In this document: piece by piece, positions 6,845 to 14,774 of the stretch | How positions within the stretch are numbered: the stretch's first letter is position 1 | Layout: each line of letters opens with the position of its first letter | From: Thermoplasmata archaeon | GTDB taxonomy: Archaea; Thermoplasmatota; Thermoplasmata; UBA10834 | Length of the DNA stretch: 17,057 nucleotides | Direction: 5' to 3' | Assembly: GCA_022865445.1 (NCBI GenBank) | Contig: JALHSX010000324.1 | Span: 1-17,057, forward strand | Notes under the pieces: generated by a model | The model's database searches: none | What the model was told of the DNA's origin: nothing | What the model saw: only the letters and a program-made list of their open reading frames with translations | Position numbers and translations under genes: made by a program

Positions 6845-9478
6845 CTAGTCGCCAGTCTCCTGCATCTGCACGGTTCCCGCAAGAGTGACCATCGGTACCG
6901 CTTCGATCTTCCTATAGACCTCTTCCGGCGGTTTGCTCACGCCATCTACCTTGAGCAGGAATCCTTCGACTGGGATCCCAAACAGTCGCTCGTTCTCATT
7001 GAGATAAGGCAGGATGAGTCTCCAATCTGCTTCGGTGACTCTTGAGATCCTTCCGCCGTTCAGCTGGTCCTCTCCGACCAGTTTCCTCGGATCTCGAATG
7101 TATATTGCGCCGCCCGACGCGAGCGAGAACAGGTTGCCTCCTGGATACGGAGCTGGAAGGTCAACTGGCTTTCCCTTGCCGTCGAAGGTCAATCCGTTCA
7201 GAACGACAAAACCCCCGCCGTACAACGGATTCCCAGCCATGAACGATTCTGCCAGGTAGTCCAAACAGGTTCCGTTTATAACGACCTTGGGTTTCCCGAC
7301 CGCATTGATGAGGGGCCTGCCCGCGGCATTGCCCAGGACATATGCCTCTCCGCCCTTCGCGCCGTACAGGAACGTCTGGCCGACATCGCCATGGACGACG
7401 AGCTTGCCCTCGCTGAGGATCTGTCCCAGCTGATCCTGCCCGTTCGCGTGGACCACGACCTCCGCGCCGTCCAGTCCCGAACCGAGATAGTCCCCAGGGC
7501 TTCCGTACACATCTATCTTGAAGCCTTTGGTCCTCGGCCCTAGGCCTGCGCCGACGAATCTCTGGCCGTGAATGCCGATGATGACGACGCGGTTCCATCC
7601 CAGCTCCCTTGCCTGCTTGATCAGGAATGAAACGCCATCGTCGCCCTCCATCGGGAAGCTGTCACAATCGATCACGAGTCTATCATAAGGGGACACGCAT
7701 TTGCGGAGCTTGTCCCTGTTCTTGAGATCGACCAGGGAATACAGAGCATGTTCGTCCTTCTCAATCCTCTTCGACGATCTCAGAATCCTCTCGATGGCCT
7801 CGTTGGCCTTCTTGTTGATCCTGCTTCGCCTGAATCTGCCAGAAGAGTACTTGCTGTCGATGACCATGGTCATGAGCTCGACGCACTCTTCCATGGTCGC
7901 GTCGTTCTTGGCTGCCTGTTGAACGATGTAGGAGAAGACGCCATTCAGCTCTGAACCAGAGAGTTCGCCAAGCTTGCTGACGAGCAGGCCGAACGCGCCT
8001 CTCGGATTCTTTCTCGATACCAAATCCTTCCCGAGGCTGCTCGCTTTTGGCTTGCTGGGCAAAGGCTCTGCAAGCGCGAGGTCGTCCTCCTTGCTCCAGT
8101 CCATCGACGGGCTTGTGACCGGCGTCCCAAATTTGTTTGTGCAGATGAGCCTCATGCCTTCCGCTGGGTTCTTCTCAGGATACAGACTGAAGATGAACGC
8201 CCCTCCGTCCGTGTAGCTTCCTCCCCTGGCATTCCAGTACATGTCCGCATATCCAGGCACGGACGGGAACTCGGACGACACGCTCTTCAGGGCGGCGTCG
8301 ATCGCCTGTTTCTCGGATGCTATCAGACCCAGCTGTATGCCGCCGTCGACCAGTGCGAAGACCTGTGGCCTCAGCATCGATGTGTCTGTGATGCCCATCA
8401 ACTGGAACTTGCCGTCGTAGAAGCAATTTCTGCCGATGATGAAGAACCACGGACCGTCCGGGGAGCCGTGTATGTGCGTTGCCTGGATCGCCCTGTAGGT
8501 CTTGCGCTTCTCCTCCGGAAGTAGCGTGAAATCGCGCTCGGTCGTGGGGGCAAGCGCCTCGATGATGTACTCGAGCGGATAGCCATAGGCTCTGTTCAGG
8601 ACATCGAACAGGAGGACCGAGACTTCTGTGTCTGTGAGGAACAATGGTACGACGTTTCTCTGGGCGAGGTACTCGGAGACAGAGTGGTAGTTCGCGAAGT
8701 CGCCGTTGTGAACCAAGGCTTCGTCGAGGCCGACGAATGGGTGGGCGCCTCCCGGGTGCCAGACCCTGCCCTTGGTCGGATACCTCTGGTGTCCGATCCA
8801 GATATGTGCCTTCAGGTCCTCGAGTCCGTAGTATCTTATTACGTCCTCAGCATACCCGACGATCTTCATCACGATCATGTTCCTCCCGTGGGACATGACG
8901 AATGCGGACATGTCGGATGTCGCATAGTACTTCTTGTTGATCTTGAAGCTGGTCTGGTAGACGAACTCATCCTCTGCCTTGCGAGGATCGAGTTTCTCGA
9001 GCTTGTTCTTCTTGATGAAGCCGTCGAGATCCTCTTTCTTGGCTCTGCAGAAGTATCTCCACACTTCCGGCGGAGCGATTTCCAGGGAGGAGAGCAGAGT
9101 CTTGTCCTTGCTCGCCTCCACCTTGTACTTCTTCTCCACCCTGTAGTTTGGCTTGATGAATTCATCCTCAAGGGCATCTCTGGTTGCGGGCTTGAGGTAG
9201 GCGACTTGGATCAGGTAGTCCTCTTCCAGGACTCTCTTGGTCACTCCCATCTGATCGGGTGAGAGGCCGACCGCTGCTATTCCTCCGCCCTTTCCGTTCC
9301 CTCTGTTGTGCATCTGCACCAGCGGACCGAGCAAGTGCTTCCCAGTAAGAGGCACAGTGCTCGCGATCCCGACGACACCGCAGCCGCCTTCGGCCTCTTG
9401 AGAGCGGGTCGATCCGAGGGATCTGGAGGATGTCATCCACTCGCGCGATTTGAGCAGAGCCATCGTCTCTTCGATCAC
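6845..9478 (-). CDS. Glutamate synthase-like glutaminase (GATase II) fused to a GXGXG domain, lacking the FMN domain
   Basis: The 877-residue product fuses the first and last modules of the glutamate synthase large subunit. The GATase II part has the nucleophile Cys33 (GGCGVVGIAS), Arg59 (MHNRG), Arg232 (GHQRYPTKG) and the oxyanion loop HNGD (257-260). Cys33 must be N-terminal to act, so the first 32 residues are probably a cleaved propeptide, as in GltB. About 150 residues (75-225) separate the first and second glutaminase motifs. Residues ~430-620 are unassigned. The C-terminal ~630-800 is a GXGXG beta-helix (FVGAGLGPRTKG, then repeated GD/G-rich turns). It should release ammonia from glutamine and channel it to the FMN subunit encoded just upstream. 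The GTG start overlaps that gene's stop by 4 nt, with GGAGGTG 5 nt upstream. Confidence 0.88.
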   Translation of the reverse strand: MIEETMALLKSREWMTSSRSLGSTRSQEAEGGCGVVGIASTVPLTGKHLLGPLVQMHNRGNGKGGGIAAVGLSPDQMGVTKRVLEEDYLIQVAYLKPATRDALEDEFIKPNYRVEKKYKVEASKDKTLLSSLEIAPPEVWRYFCRAKKEDLDGFIKKNKLEKLDPRKAEDEFVYQTSFKINKKYYATSDMSAFVMSHGRNMIVMKIVGYAEDVIRYYGLEDLKAHIWIGHQRYPTKGRVWHPGGAHPFVGLDEALVHNGDFANYHSVSEYLAQRNVVPLFLTDTEVSVLLFDVLNRAYGYPLEYIIEALAPTTERDFTLLPEEKRKTYRAIQATHIHGSPDGPWFFIIGRNCFYDGKFQLMGITDTSMLRPQVFALVDGGIQLGLIASEKQAIDAALKSVSSEFPSVPGYADMYWNARGGSYTDGGAFIFSLYPEKNPAEGMRLICTNKFGTPVTSPSMDWSKEDDLALAEPLPSKPKASSLGKDLVSRKNPRGAFGLLVSKLGELSGSELNGVFSYIVQQAAKNDATMEECVELMTMVIDSKYSSGRFRRSRINKKANEAIERILRSSKRIEKDEHALYSLVDLKNRDKLRKCVSPYDRLVIDCDSFPMEGDDGVSFLIKQARELGWNRVVIIGIHGQRFVGAGLGPRTKGFKIDVYGSPGDYLGSGLDGAEVVVHANGQDQLGQILSEGKLVVHGDVGQTFLYGAKGGEAYVLGNAAGRPLINAVGKPKVVINGTCLDYLAESFMAGNPLYGGGFVVLNGLTFDGKGKPVDLPAPYPGGNLFSLASGGAIYIRDPRKLVGEDQLNGGRISRVTEADWRLILPYLNENERLFGIPVEGFLLKVDGVSKPPEEVYRKIEAVPMVTLAGTVQMQETGD

Positions 9479-10986
9479 CTGCTCACCTCCTTGAGATAGT
9501 TGTCTGTTCGCCTGAGCAAGTCGGTCCGCCCACGTAGCTCCGCGATATCGGACATCTCGAACCTAGAAAGGAGCTCGCACCATTGGAGCCACCACGCATT
9601 GTAGAGGTTCGATATCCTTTGGGCGCCCCAGTCCGCATCTATCAACTTATCCAGGATTGGATCTGTGGTTGCGATGCCGCGAGGACAACCTCTGCCGCTC
9701 TCGCAGTTACCGCATCGGACACATCCGAGAGCCACCAGGTCCGCAGTCCCGATAACCGCTCCGTCGGCTCCCAGCGCGATCGCCTTCGCGACATCCATTG
9801 CGGTTCTGAGGCCTCCGCTTGCGAGCAGCGTGATCTTGTCTCTGATACCTTCGTTAACAAGGAACTTATGGACCTTCGGGATCGCGTACTCGATAGGCAT
9901 CGCAATGTTCTTCTTTGCAATCTCAGGCGCAGCCCCAGTCCCACCATAGCCGCCGTCCAGGTGAACTATGTGCGCTCCCGCATAGTAGCTGCCGACCGAG
10001 ACCATCTCGACATCGTTCGGAGTTGAGACCTTGACCGCCAATAGTGCCGACGGGTTGATTGCGTGCGCCCAGTCCAAGTGCTTCTTGTGGTCCTCGACTG
10101 AGTAGACGCTGTGGAACGGGAACGGCGAGAACAGACTCGTGTATGGCACGGCCTCTCGCATCCTCGCGACATCTGGGGTGTTCTTGTCGTGGAGCAGATG
10201 ACCTCCCAGCCCCGGCTTCGCCCCTTGAGCGTACTTGAACTCGACGATCCTTGTGCGCTGTATCGTCTCCTCACGGACTCCGAACAGGCCCGTGGCAATC
10301 TGTGTAATGACGTGATCCTTGTAGGGAACGAGCGCTTCTGGATAGCCTCCTTCTCCAGTGCATGTGAATGTTCGCCACTTCATCGCGGCCTTTGCTCGGG
10401 CAACCATCGTGTGGACGCTGACGGAGCCGAACGACATTCCCCCGCCGTAGATCGGGATCGGAATACTGATCGATGCTCCCGAGTCGCGCCTGTTGAGATC
10501 GATAGCTGTGCATATCTCGTTTGGATCGAATCTTCCCTTCGGTTCAGGGAGTTTGAATTGCAGACTGTCGAATCCTCCGCCCGAAGCACCGACGTTTCCT
10601 GGATGTTCGATAGACAAAGGCCTTCCCGTCTCGGCCATGGCCCAAGTGGTGAGTATCATCTCGGAGGTCCAGCGAGGATCGCCGAGGCTGACAAATGTCT
10701 CGCTTGTCTTTACTGAGAGCGAATTGGTCGGACAGTTCGCGACGCAGAAGAAGTAGTTGACCTCGCACGATGGCCCGATGCACTTTCTGTCGTCAGGCGG
10801 GAGTATCTTCACATGGCCCTCGATGCGCTTGTGGACTCCATAGGGGCACAAGCTCGCGCACGTACCACACGATATGCATGTGTCCGCCCTTGTCACCGTG
10901 AATCGGTTTACGAACTTCAGGTGCTCGGAAGGGATCAGAGCGGCTTCTGGAAGATCCTTGGGGCAAGCCTTCTCGGACTCAGCCAT
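9475..10986 (-). CDS. Ferredoxin-domain FMN glutamate synthase subunit (catalytically intact)
   Basis: This 503-residue protein is the central synthase module as a separate subunit. The N-terminus carries two ferredoxin clusters: Cys37, 40, 43, 47 and Cys69, 74, 81, 85. The FMN-barrel motifs are complete: GGMSFG (182-187), GEGG (211-214), KPGLGG (257-262), DGGYGGTGAAP (344-354), ASGGLR (389-394) and GADG (406-409). A third Fe-S set follows at Cys422, 425, 428 and 434 (CVRCGNC...CPRGIAT). It should reduce 2-iminoglutarate, made from 2-oxoglutarate and ammonia, to glutamate on FMN, taking electrons through its clusters. It resembles the archaeal split glutamate synthases. The start ATG lies in ...GAGATGAATGGC with GGAGGTG 6 nt upstream, overlapping the preceding gene by 8 nt. 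Confidence 0.92.
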   Translation of the reverse strand: MAESEKACPKDLPEAALIPSEHLKFVNRFTVTRADTCISCGTCASLCPYGVHKRIEGHVKILPPDDRKCIGPSCEVNYFFCVANCPTNSLSVKTSETFVSLGDPRWTSEMILTTWAMAETGRPLSIEHPGNVGASGGGFDSLQFKLPEPKGRFDPNEICTAIDLNRRDSGASISIPIPIYGGGMSFGSVSVHTMVARAKAAMKWRTFTCTGEGGYPEALVPYKDHVITQIATGLFGVREETIQRTRIVEFKYAQGAKPGLGGHLLHDKNTPDVARMREAVPYTSLFSPFPFHSVYSVEDHKKHLDWAHAINPSALLAVKVSTPNDVEMVSVGSYYAGAHIVHLDGGYGGTGAAPEIAKKNIAMPIEYAIPKVHKFLVNEGIRDKITLLASGGLRTAMDVAKAIALGADGAVIGTADLVALGCVRCGNCESGRGCPRGIATTDPILDKLIDADWGAQRISNLYNAWWLQWCELLSRFEMSDIAELRGRTDLLRRTDNYLKEVSR

Positions 10987-12367
10987 TCATCTCACCTCCC
11001 TCGATCTCGGAGAACGCCTCTCGTTCGACGTCCTCGTAGAAGATCGCCCTGCCGAACTCCCCTCTCAATCTTCGGACTTCTCTGAGACCCATAGCTCCGA
11101 GGACTTCGAGAAGCTGGTCTCTCCAGGCACCGACCATGTTGGTGACGCGCCCTTCGATCCAGTCAGCTGGTGCGCCATGCAGGTTGATCGGGCACGAACC
11201 TTTCGAGCAGCTCAGGCAATCCCTGCACTCGAGCGCGACGACGAGCGCCTTCTCGATGGCAACGACGTCCGAACCACAGATGATGGTCTTTGGAACGTGT
11301 TCCGCAGCTGCTATGCCGCCTCCCGCGACGATGGTGATCTGGTCGCGCACAGCCTTGGAGACCATCGCTCTGTGGATTGCCCGCAGGCTGTCTTTGGCGT
11401 GTCTCCCGTCGTTCCTGTCGAGCTCAGCGCTCTCCTCGTCGTACAGTACGTGAACGACGTCTATCTTGGCTCGGACGAGCTCGAGTATCCTATCCTCGAT
11501 GCCTTTGCCTGCCTCCATTCTGAAGGAGAGCACGGTCTCGGGGAACCTCGACCTGAACAGGTTCGCGTCCCCTCTCCACCCAGATCCGAACTGCAGCTCG
11601 ACCATCCGGACGCCTTTCGGTATCTTGATGGTGCGTATGTCCGCACCCTCGGGGAAGACCGGCACGAAATGACTGTTGACCTCAGCGGACGCTTGCGACG
11701 GAAGAGAACCGGCAGAGGCGAGGAGCAGGGTGCCGAGATGCTTTGCGGCATGTGCAAAGCCGACCAACATGTCGTCGCTCACGGAGCGCAGCCTAGTCGT
11801 GTCCATGATGACGGGGATCGGCAACTCGACGATTGGCGGAATCTCCGTGAGGACATGTCCGTCCTTGCTGAACTCAAGCGAGGCCGGTTTCCTTCCGATG
11901 TCAACGCTAGTGGAGATGAATTCCCTTCCGTGGATCCCGTCCCGAGTGGGCCTGACGATCTCGGACATGTCCGTCCACATGCTATCATAGCCTGGTCCTG
12001 CGAACATGCCACGGTAGCCAGCGCCTAGGACGGGGATCTTGCCCGTCTCCGCTTCGCCCCAGATCGTCGCAATCCTGAGCGAGCTCCAGATCCCGCGACC
12101 CAAAGACTTGTACTCCGGGCCTGGAGTCATTGACAGCGCTCTCTGAGGACAATCCTCCATGCATCTGAAGCAGTTCTTGCAGAGCGGATTGATCGGGTCC
12201 GCCATCTTGCGCAGATCCAGCTCGCTCCGCTTGTGCACGCCGTAGATGCAAGCCCTCTCACACTTACCGCAATTGACGCAATTGTCAGCACGGATTATCA
12301 CGAACTTCGGAACTGGGGCTGCTCTTCCCTGGACTGTGCTGAGGGGGATGTGGTACCGCTCATACAT
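10979..12367 (-). CDS. Degenerate glutamate synthase FMN-domain paralogue with ferredoxin clusters
   Basis: This 462-residue protein shares the layout of the next gene: two ferredoxin clusters (Cys30, 33, 36, 40 and Cys63, 66, 69, 73) and a late Fe-S set (Cys381, 384, 387, 392; CRDCLSC...CP). Parts of the barrel end align (VAGGGIAAAEHV versus ASGGLRTAMDVA). The motifs GGMSFG, GEGG and the DGGxGGT loop are missing, so FMN binding and synthase chemistry are doubtful. An electron-transfer or structural subunit of a heteromeric synthase is the likeliest role (inference). ATG 12367 is chosen because GGGAGGTG lies about 9 nt upstream and the codon overlaps the preceding stop (ATGTATGA). GTG 12403 in the same frame would add 12 residues and lacks this support. 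Confidence 0.8.
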   Translation of the reverse strand: MYERYHIPLSTVQGRAAPVPKFVIIRADNCVNCGKCERACIYGVHKRSELDLRKMADPINPLCKNCFRCMEDCPQRALSMTPGPEYKSLGRGIWSSLRIATIWGEAETGKIPVLGAGYRGMFAGPGYDSMWTDMSEIVRPTRDGIHGREFISTSVDIGRKPASLEFSKDGHVLTEIPPIVELPIPVIMDTTRLRSVSDDMLVGFAHAAKHLGTLLLASAGSLPSQASAEVNSHFVPVFPEGADIRTIKIPKGVRMVELQFGSGWRGDANLFRSRFPETVLSFRMEAGKGIEDRILELVRAKIDVVHVLYDEESAELDRNDGRHAKDSLRAIHRAMVSKAVRDQITIVAGGGIAAAEHVPKTIICGSDVVAIEKALVVALECRDCLSCSKGSCPINLHGAPADWIEGRVTNMVGAWRDQLLEVLGAMGLREVRRLRGEFGRAIFYEDVEREAFSEIEGGEMNG

Positions 12368-14354
12368 CTGACGCGCCACCTCCCATCCCGTGCTTCGGAG
12401 CACCGATAACGAGCCCCCGCTCGACCAGCTTGTCGTACTCTGGCATGTTCTCCGCGTAACGAACGAACTTCTCTATTTCCTGCGTGTCCTTGCCGTGCAT
12501 CTGCTCGAGTTCCTTCTCGAGCGCCTCATAGGCCGACACGAGCTCGAGCTTCGATTGGCAGACCTGCTCGCACGCCTTGCACTTCATGCAGAGGAATATC
12601 CTGTCAGAGTGCTCCTTTGAGATCTTGGAACCGCGTGCCATCGTCTTGATCGCCAACAATTTCCCTCTGCCAGTCACCCTCTCATCGTTCACCACAAGGT
12701 ATGCTGGGCAGACACTCACGCAGGCGCCGCACATGGCGCACTCATCCGCTATCCTGAGGAGCTCGGTCCGCGACTTCGGTTTCAGTCTCCTGGCCGCGAA
12801 GTGATATCCCATCCGCATGAACCGCATGGTGATGGGAGAGAATATCCGCATCGTCTTGAGGACAGGCCTCATGAGTTTCGGGTTGAAGGCAGTGCTAGCG
12901 AGGCCTCCGAGCCTACCTGAAAGCGAGAAGTACTTGCCAGAGTTCATGACATCATTTGGGTCCAGCGCGGCCTTGGCTTTGCGGAGGCGGTCGACGCGCA
13001 CTCGGTCCTCGGCGTTCGAGAACGGATGGTTCCATATGCCAACGGAATACGGCTTCGCGCCGCTATCTATCAGCATCGAAGTGAGAAGCATGGACTTGAG
13101 CGCGTCCAGAGTGTAACCTATCGTGTTGCCCTGGTCGGTCACGTAGTAGCACAACAGGAGACCGTGACCGTTGCTGAGGAAGTGAACCTCGAAGAGCGGT
13201 TCGAGTCCGAGCTCGCGGCAGAGACCCATCGCTTTCGACAGAACATCTGAAAGAAGATTCAGAGGGACTGTGACCTCAGACCCGAGCATGCCCGGCCCGA
13301 ACTTCCGGAGCTTCATCGGGAAGTACCGTTCGTTCCACATGTACCGCGCGAGGTACTCCTTCTCCTCCTTGATGCCTGTGCTCTTGAGATGGTCCTGGAA
13401 CAAGCGCTCTGATTCCTCGTTCTCAACGCTCACGATGATTGCGTCGGATGCCGGAAAGCGGTTCTGGCCCAGCGCACGGTTGATCAGGGAGAACTTCGCG
13501 GCACTCTCGTACACTATGTGAGCAGGATGGACTGGGCCGCTCGCGAGCGCATATGCGAAGCTCAGCGCGCTCTTGGGCTCGTCGAAGAATATCAGGTGCG
13601 GCTTGGATTTTCGCGGGATCTCACGGGCGGTGAGAGTCACACCAGTGATTACTCCGAGCTGCCCTTCGCTTCCGAACACGGCCGGGAACATTGGGTCGTT
13701 GTTCTGAATCGTCCTCTTGGAGCCGTCATGGGTCACGAGCTCAATGGACGAAACGATCGAGCTCAGATGGCCCTTAGAGAAGCTGTTCAACCCCATGCCG
13801 CCCGTAGAGACCCAGCCAGCGACGGTCGAGAACTTGCTCGAAGGACTCGTGTTCAGGGATAGGCCATGCTTCTCCAGCTCGTGGTCCAGGTCGGCCCATC
13901 TTACTCCCGCCTCGACTGTGACCTTCTTGGCGGGAACATCGACGCTCAGGATCCTGTCCATGCCGGAGACATCGATCACGATACCTCCAGAGACTGGGAC
14001 CGAGCCGCCGAACGGCGACGATCCGGAACCTCTCGGAATTACGGTCACACCATTAGAGGACGCAAACCGAACGACCGCAGAGACAGCCTCAGTCGATCTC
14101 GCAAGAACGACCGCATCAGGGACTGAACTGAACATGATCTCTCGCAGAAAACGCGGGATCTCAGATTGGTCGCGAGAGTAGAGTATCCGCTCGGCAGGGG
14201 AAGACGCCACACGGACGTCTTTGATCCCGAGTGCGACAATCTTTGAAGCGATGGCGCCCTCAGTTCGTTCAGCTTTTGGCGAGAACTCTGTAGGAGGAGC
14301 GGGAGAAGGCGCTGAACCAGGGTGAATAGCCCGGCCTACACCTCCATCAACCAT
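12360..14354 (-). CDS. GlcD-like FAD-linked oxidase fused to two [4Fe-4S] ferredoxin motifs
   Basis: The 664-residue product starts with a low-complexity Pro/Ala stretch (1-30). A PCMH-type FAD domain follows at ~75-245, with PRGSGSSPFGG (108-118), VDVS-type strand IVIDVSGMD, GWVSTGGMG (180-188) and GSEGQLGVITG (228-238). A FAD-linked oxidase C-terminal substrate domain occupies ~250-480. The end carries Cys539, 542, 545, 549 and Cys589, 592, 595, 599, the pattern of GlcF-like Fe-S subunits, but without the CCG domains. Relatives oxidise 2-hydroxyacids such as glycolate, D-lactate or D-2-hydroxyglutarate; the substrate here is unknown. It is the first gene of the operon. ATG 14354 is preferred over ATG 14360 because AAGGGGGG (14361-14368) is 6 nt ahead of it and touches the other. 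Confidence 0.88.
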   Translation of the reverse strand: MVDGGVGRAIHPGSAPSPAPPTEFSPKAERTEGAIASKIVALGIKDVRVASSPAERILYSRDQSEIPRFLREIMFSSVPDAVVLARSTEAVSAVVRFASSNGVTVIPRGSGSSPFGGSVPVSGGIVIDVSGMDRILSVDVPAKKVTVEAGVRWADLDHELEKHGLSLNTSPSSKFSTVAGWVSTGGMGLNSFSKGHLSSIVSSIELVTHDGSKRTIQNNDPMFPAVFGSEGQLGVITGVTLTAREIPRKSKPHLIFFDEPKSALSFAYALASGPVHPAHIVYESAAKFSLINRALGQNRFPASDAIIVSVENEESERLFQDHLKSTGIKEEKEYLARYMWNERYFPMKLRKFGPGMLGSEVTVPLNLLSDVLSKAMGLCRELGLEPLFEVHFLSNGHGLLLCYYVTDQGNTIGYTLDALKSMLLTSMLIDSGAKPYSVGIWNHPFSNAEDRVRVDRLRKAKAALDPNDVMNSGKYFSLSGRLGGLASTAFNPKLMRPVLKTMRIFSPITMRFMRMGYHFAARRLKPKSRTELLRIADECAMCGACVSVCPAYLVVNDERVTGRGKLLAIKTMARGSKISKEHSDRIFLCMKCKACEQVCQSKLELVSAYEALEKELEQMHGKDTQEIEKFVRYAENMPEYDKLVERGLVIGAPKHGMGGGASDV

Positions 14355-14426
14355 GTGCATCCCCCCTTAGGAACCCTTGGCCCTCGAAGTCCCTTCCGCA
14401 AGTCGAGCGCGAGCACCTTGAACCCA

Positions 14427-14445
14427 CTGCTCCGTTGGGGAGCAG
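14427..14445 (-). promoter_or_regulatory. Hairpin in the 5' leader of the synthase-like operon
   Basis: CTGCTCC and GGAGCAG form a perfect 7-bp stem with a 5-nt loop. It sits about 73 nt before the first start codon in the inferred minus-strand leader. No T-run follows, so it is not a simple terminator. Function is unknown. Confidence 0.35.
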
Positions 14446-14520
14446 ACCTCCGCGGGGAGTGTCTCTGCAGGTTTCAACGGCTCTGTGCTCCTTGAACAGA
14501 TAACGCCGAACGCACGGGAA

Positions 14521-14528
14521 TATATATA
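14521..14528 (-). promoter_or_regulatory. TATA box of the GlcD-like/glutamate synthase-like operon
   Basis: TATATATA, flanked by GC-rich sequence, is the best TATA match in the region. A minus-strand start about 25 nt downstream (near 14500) would give a leader of roughly 145 nt before ATG 14354. Confidence 0.6.
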
Positions 14529-14627
14529 GCTGTTTCCCAGCGCAGAGAGCACAGAATTGACCCGCTGACGAAAGCTGGAAGTGGGGGGAATCGACAAATC
14601 GACCGAGATTCGCACCCAGTAACGGAG

Positions 14628-14640
14628 AAAAATATTAATA
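14628..14640 (+). promoter_or_regulatory. TATA box of the SSB-like gene
   Basis: AAAAATATTAATA is the only AT-rich block ahead of the SSB-like gene on this strand. Transcription would start near 14660, close to a small palindrome GCTGA-A-TCAGC (14656-14666), leaving a leader of about 110 nt. Confidence 0.5.
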
Positions 14641-14774
14641 GTGTCAGACGTAGTCGCTGAATCAGCACTGGTTGTGCCGAGTGATACGACAAGCCGAACA
14701 TCGCTTATGTTTTGAAGCCGATAGTTTGACTCGCGTGCTAGCCGGAGACAATTGTGCGCAAAGGAAGAATAGAC

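Larger units (their letters stand above)
14361..14774. other. Divergent intergenic region between the synthase-like operon and the SSB-like gene
   Basis: The 414-bp gap holds one TATA box for each direction about 100 bp apart, two long leaders (about 145 nt on the minus side and 110 nt on the plus side), a strong hairpin in the minus leader, and a tandem AATCGAC repeat (14589-14595 and 14597-14603) some 25-35 bp ahead of the plus TATA box. I found no convincing gene, tRNA or known riboswitch. Confidence 0.5.

Noticed and set aside
10874..12028. Long plus-strand open frame opposite the FMN-type genes
   Set aside because: It crosses two well-supported minus-strand genes and shows no domain or SD; it is a shadow frame.
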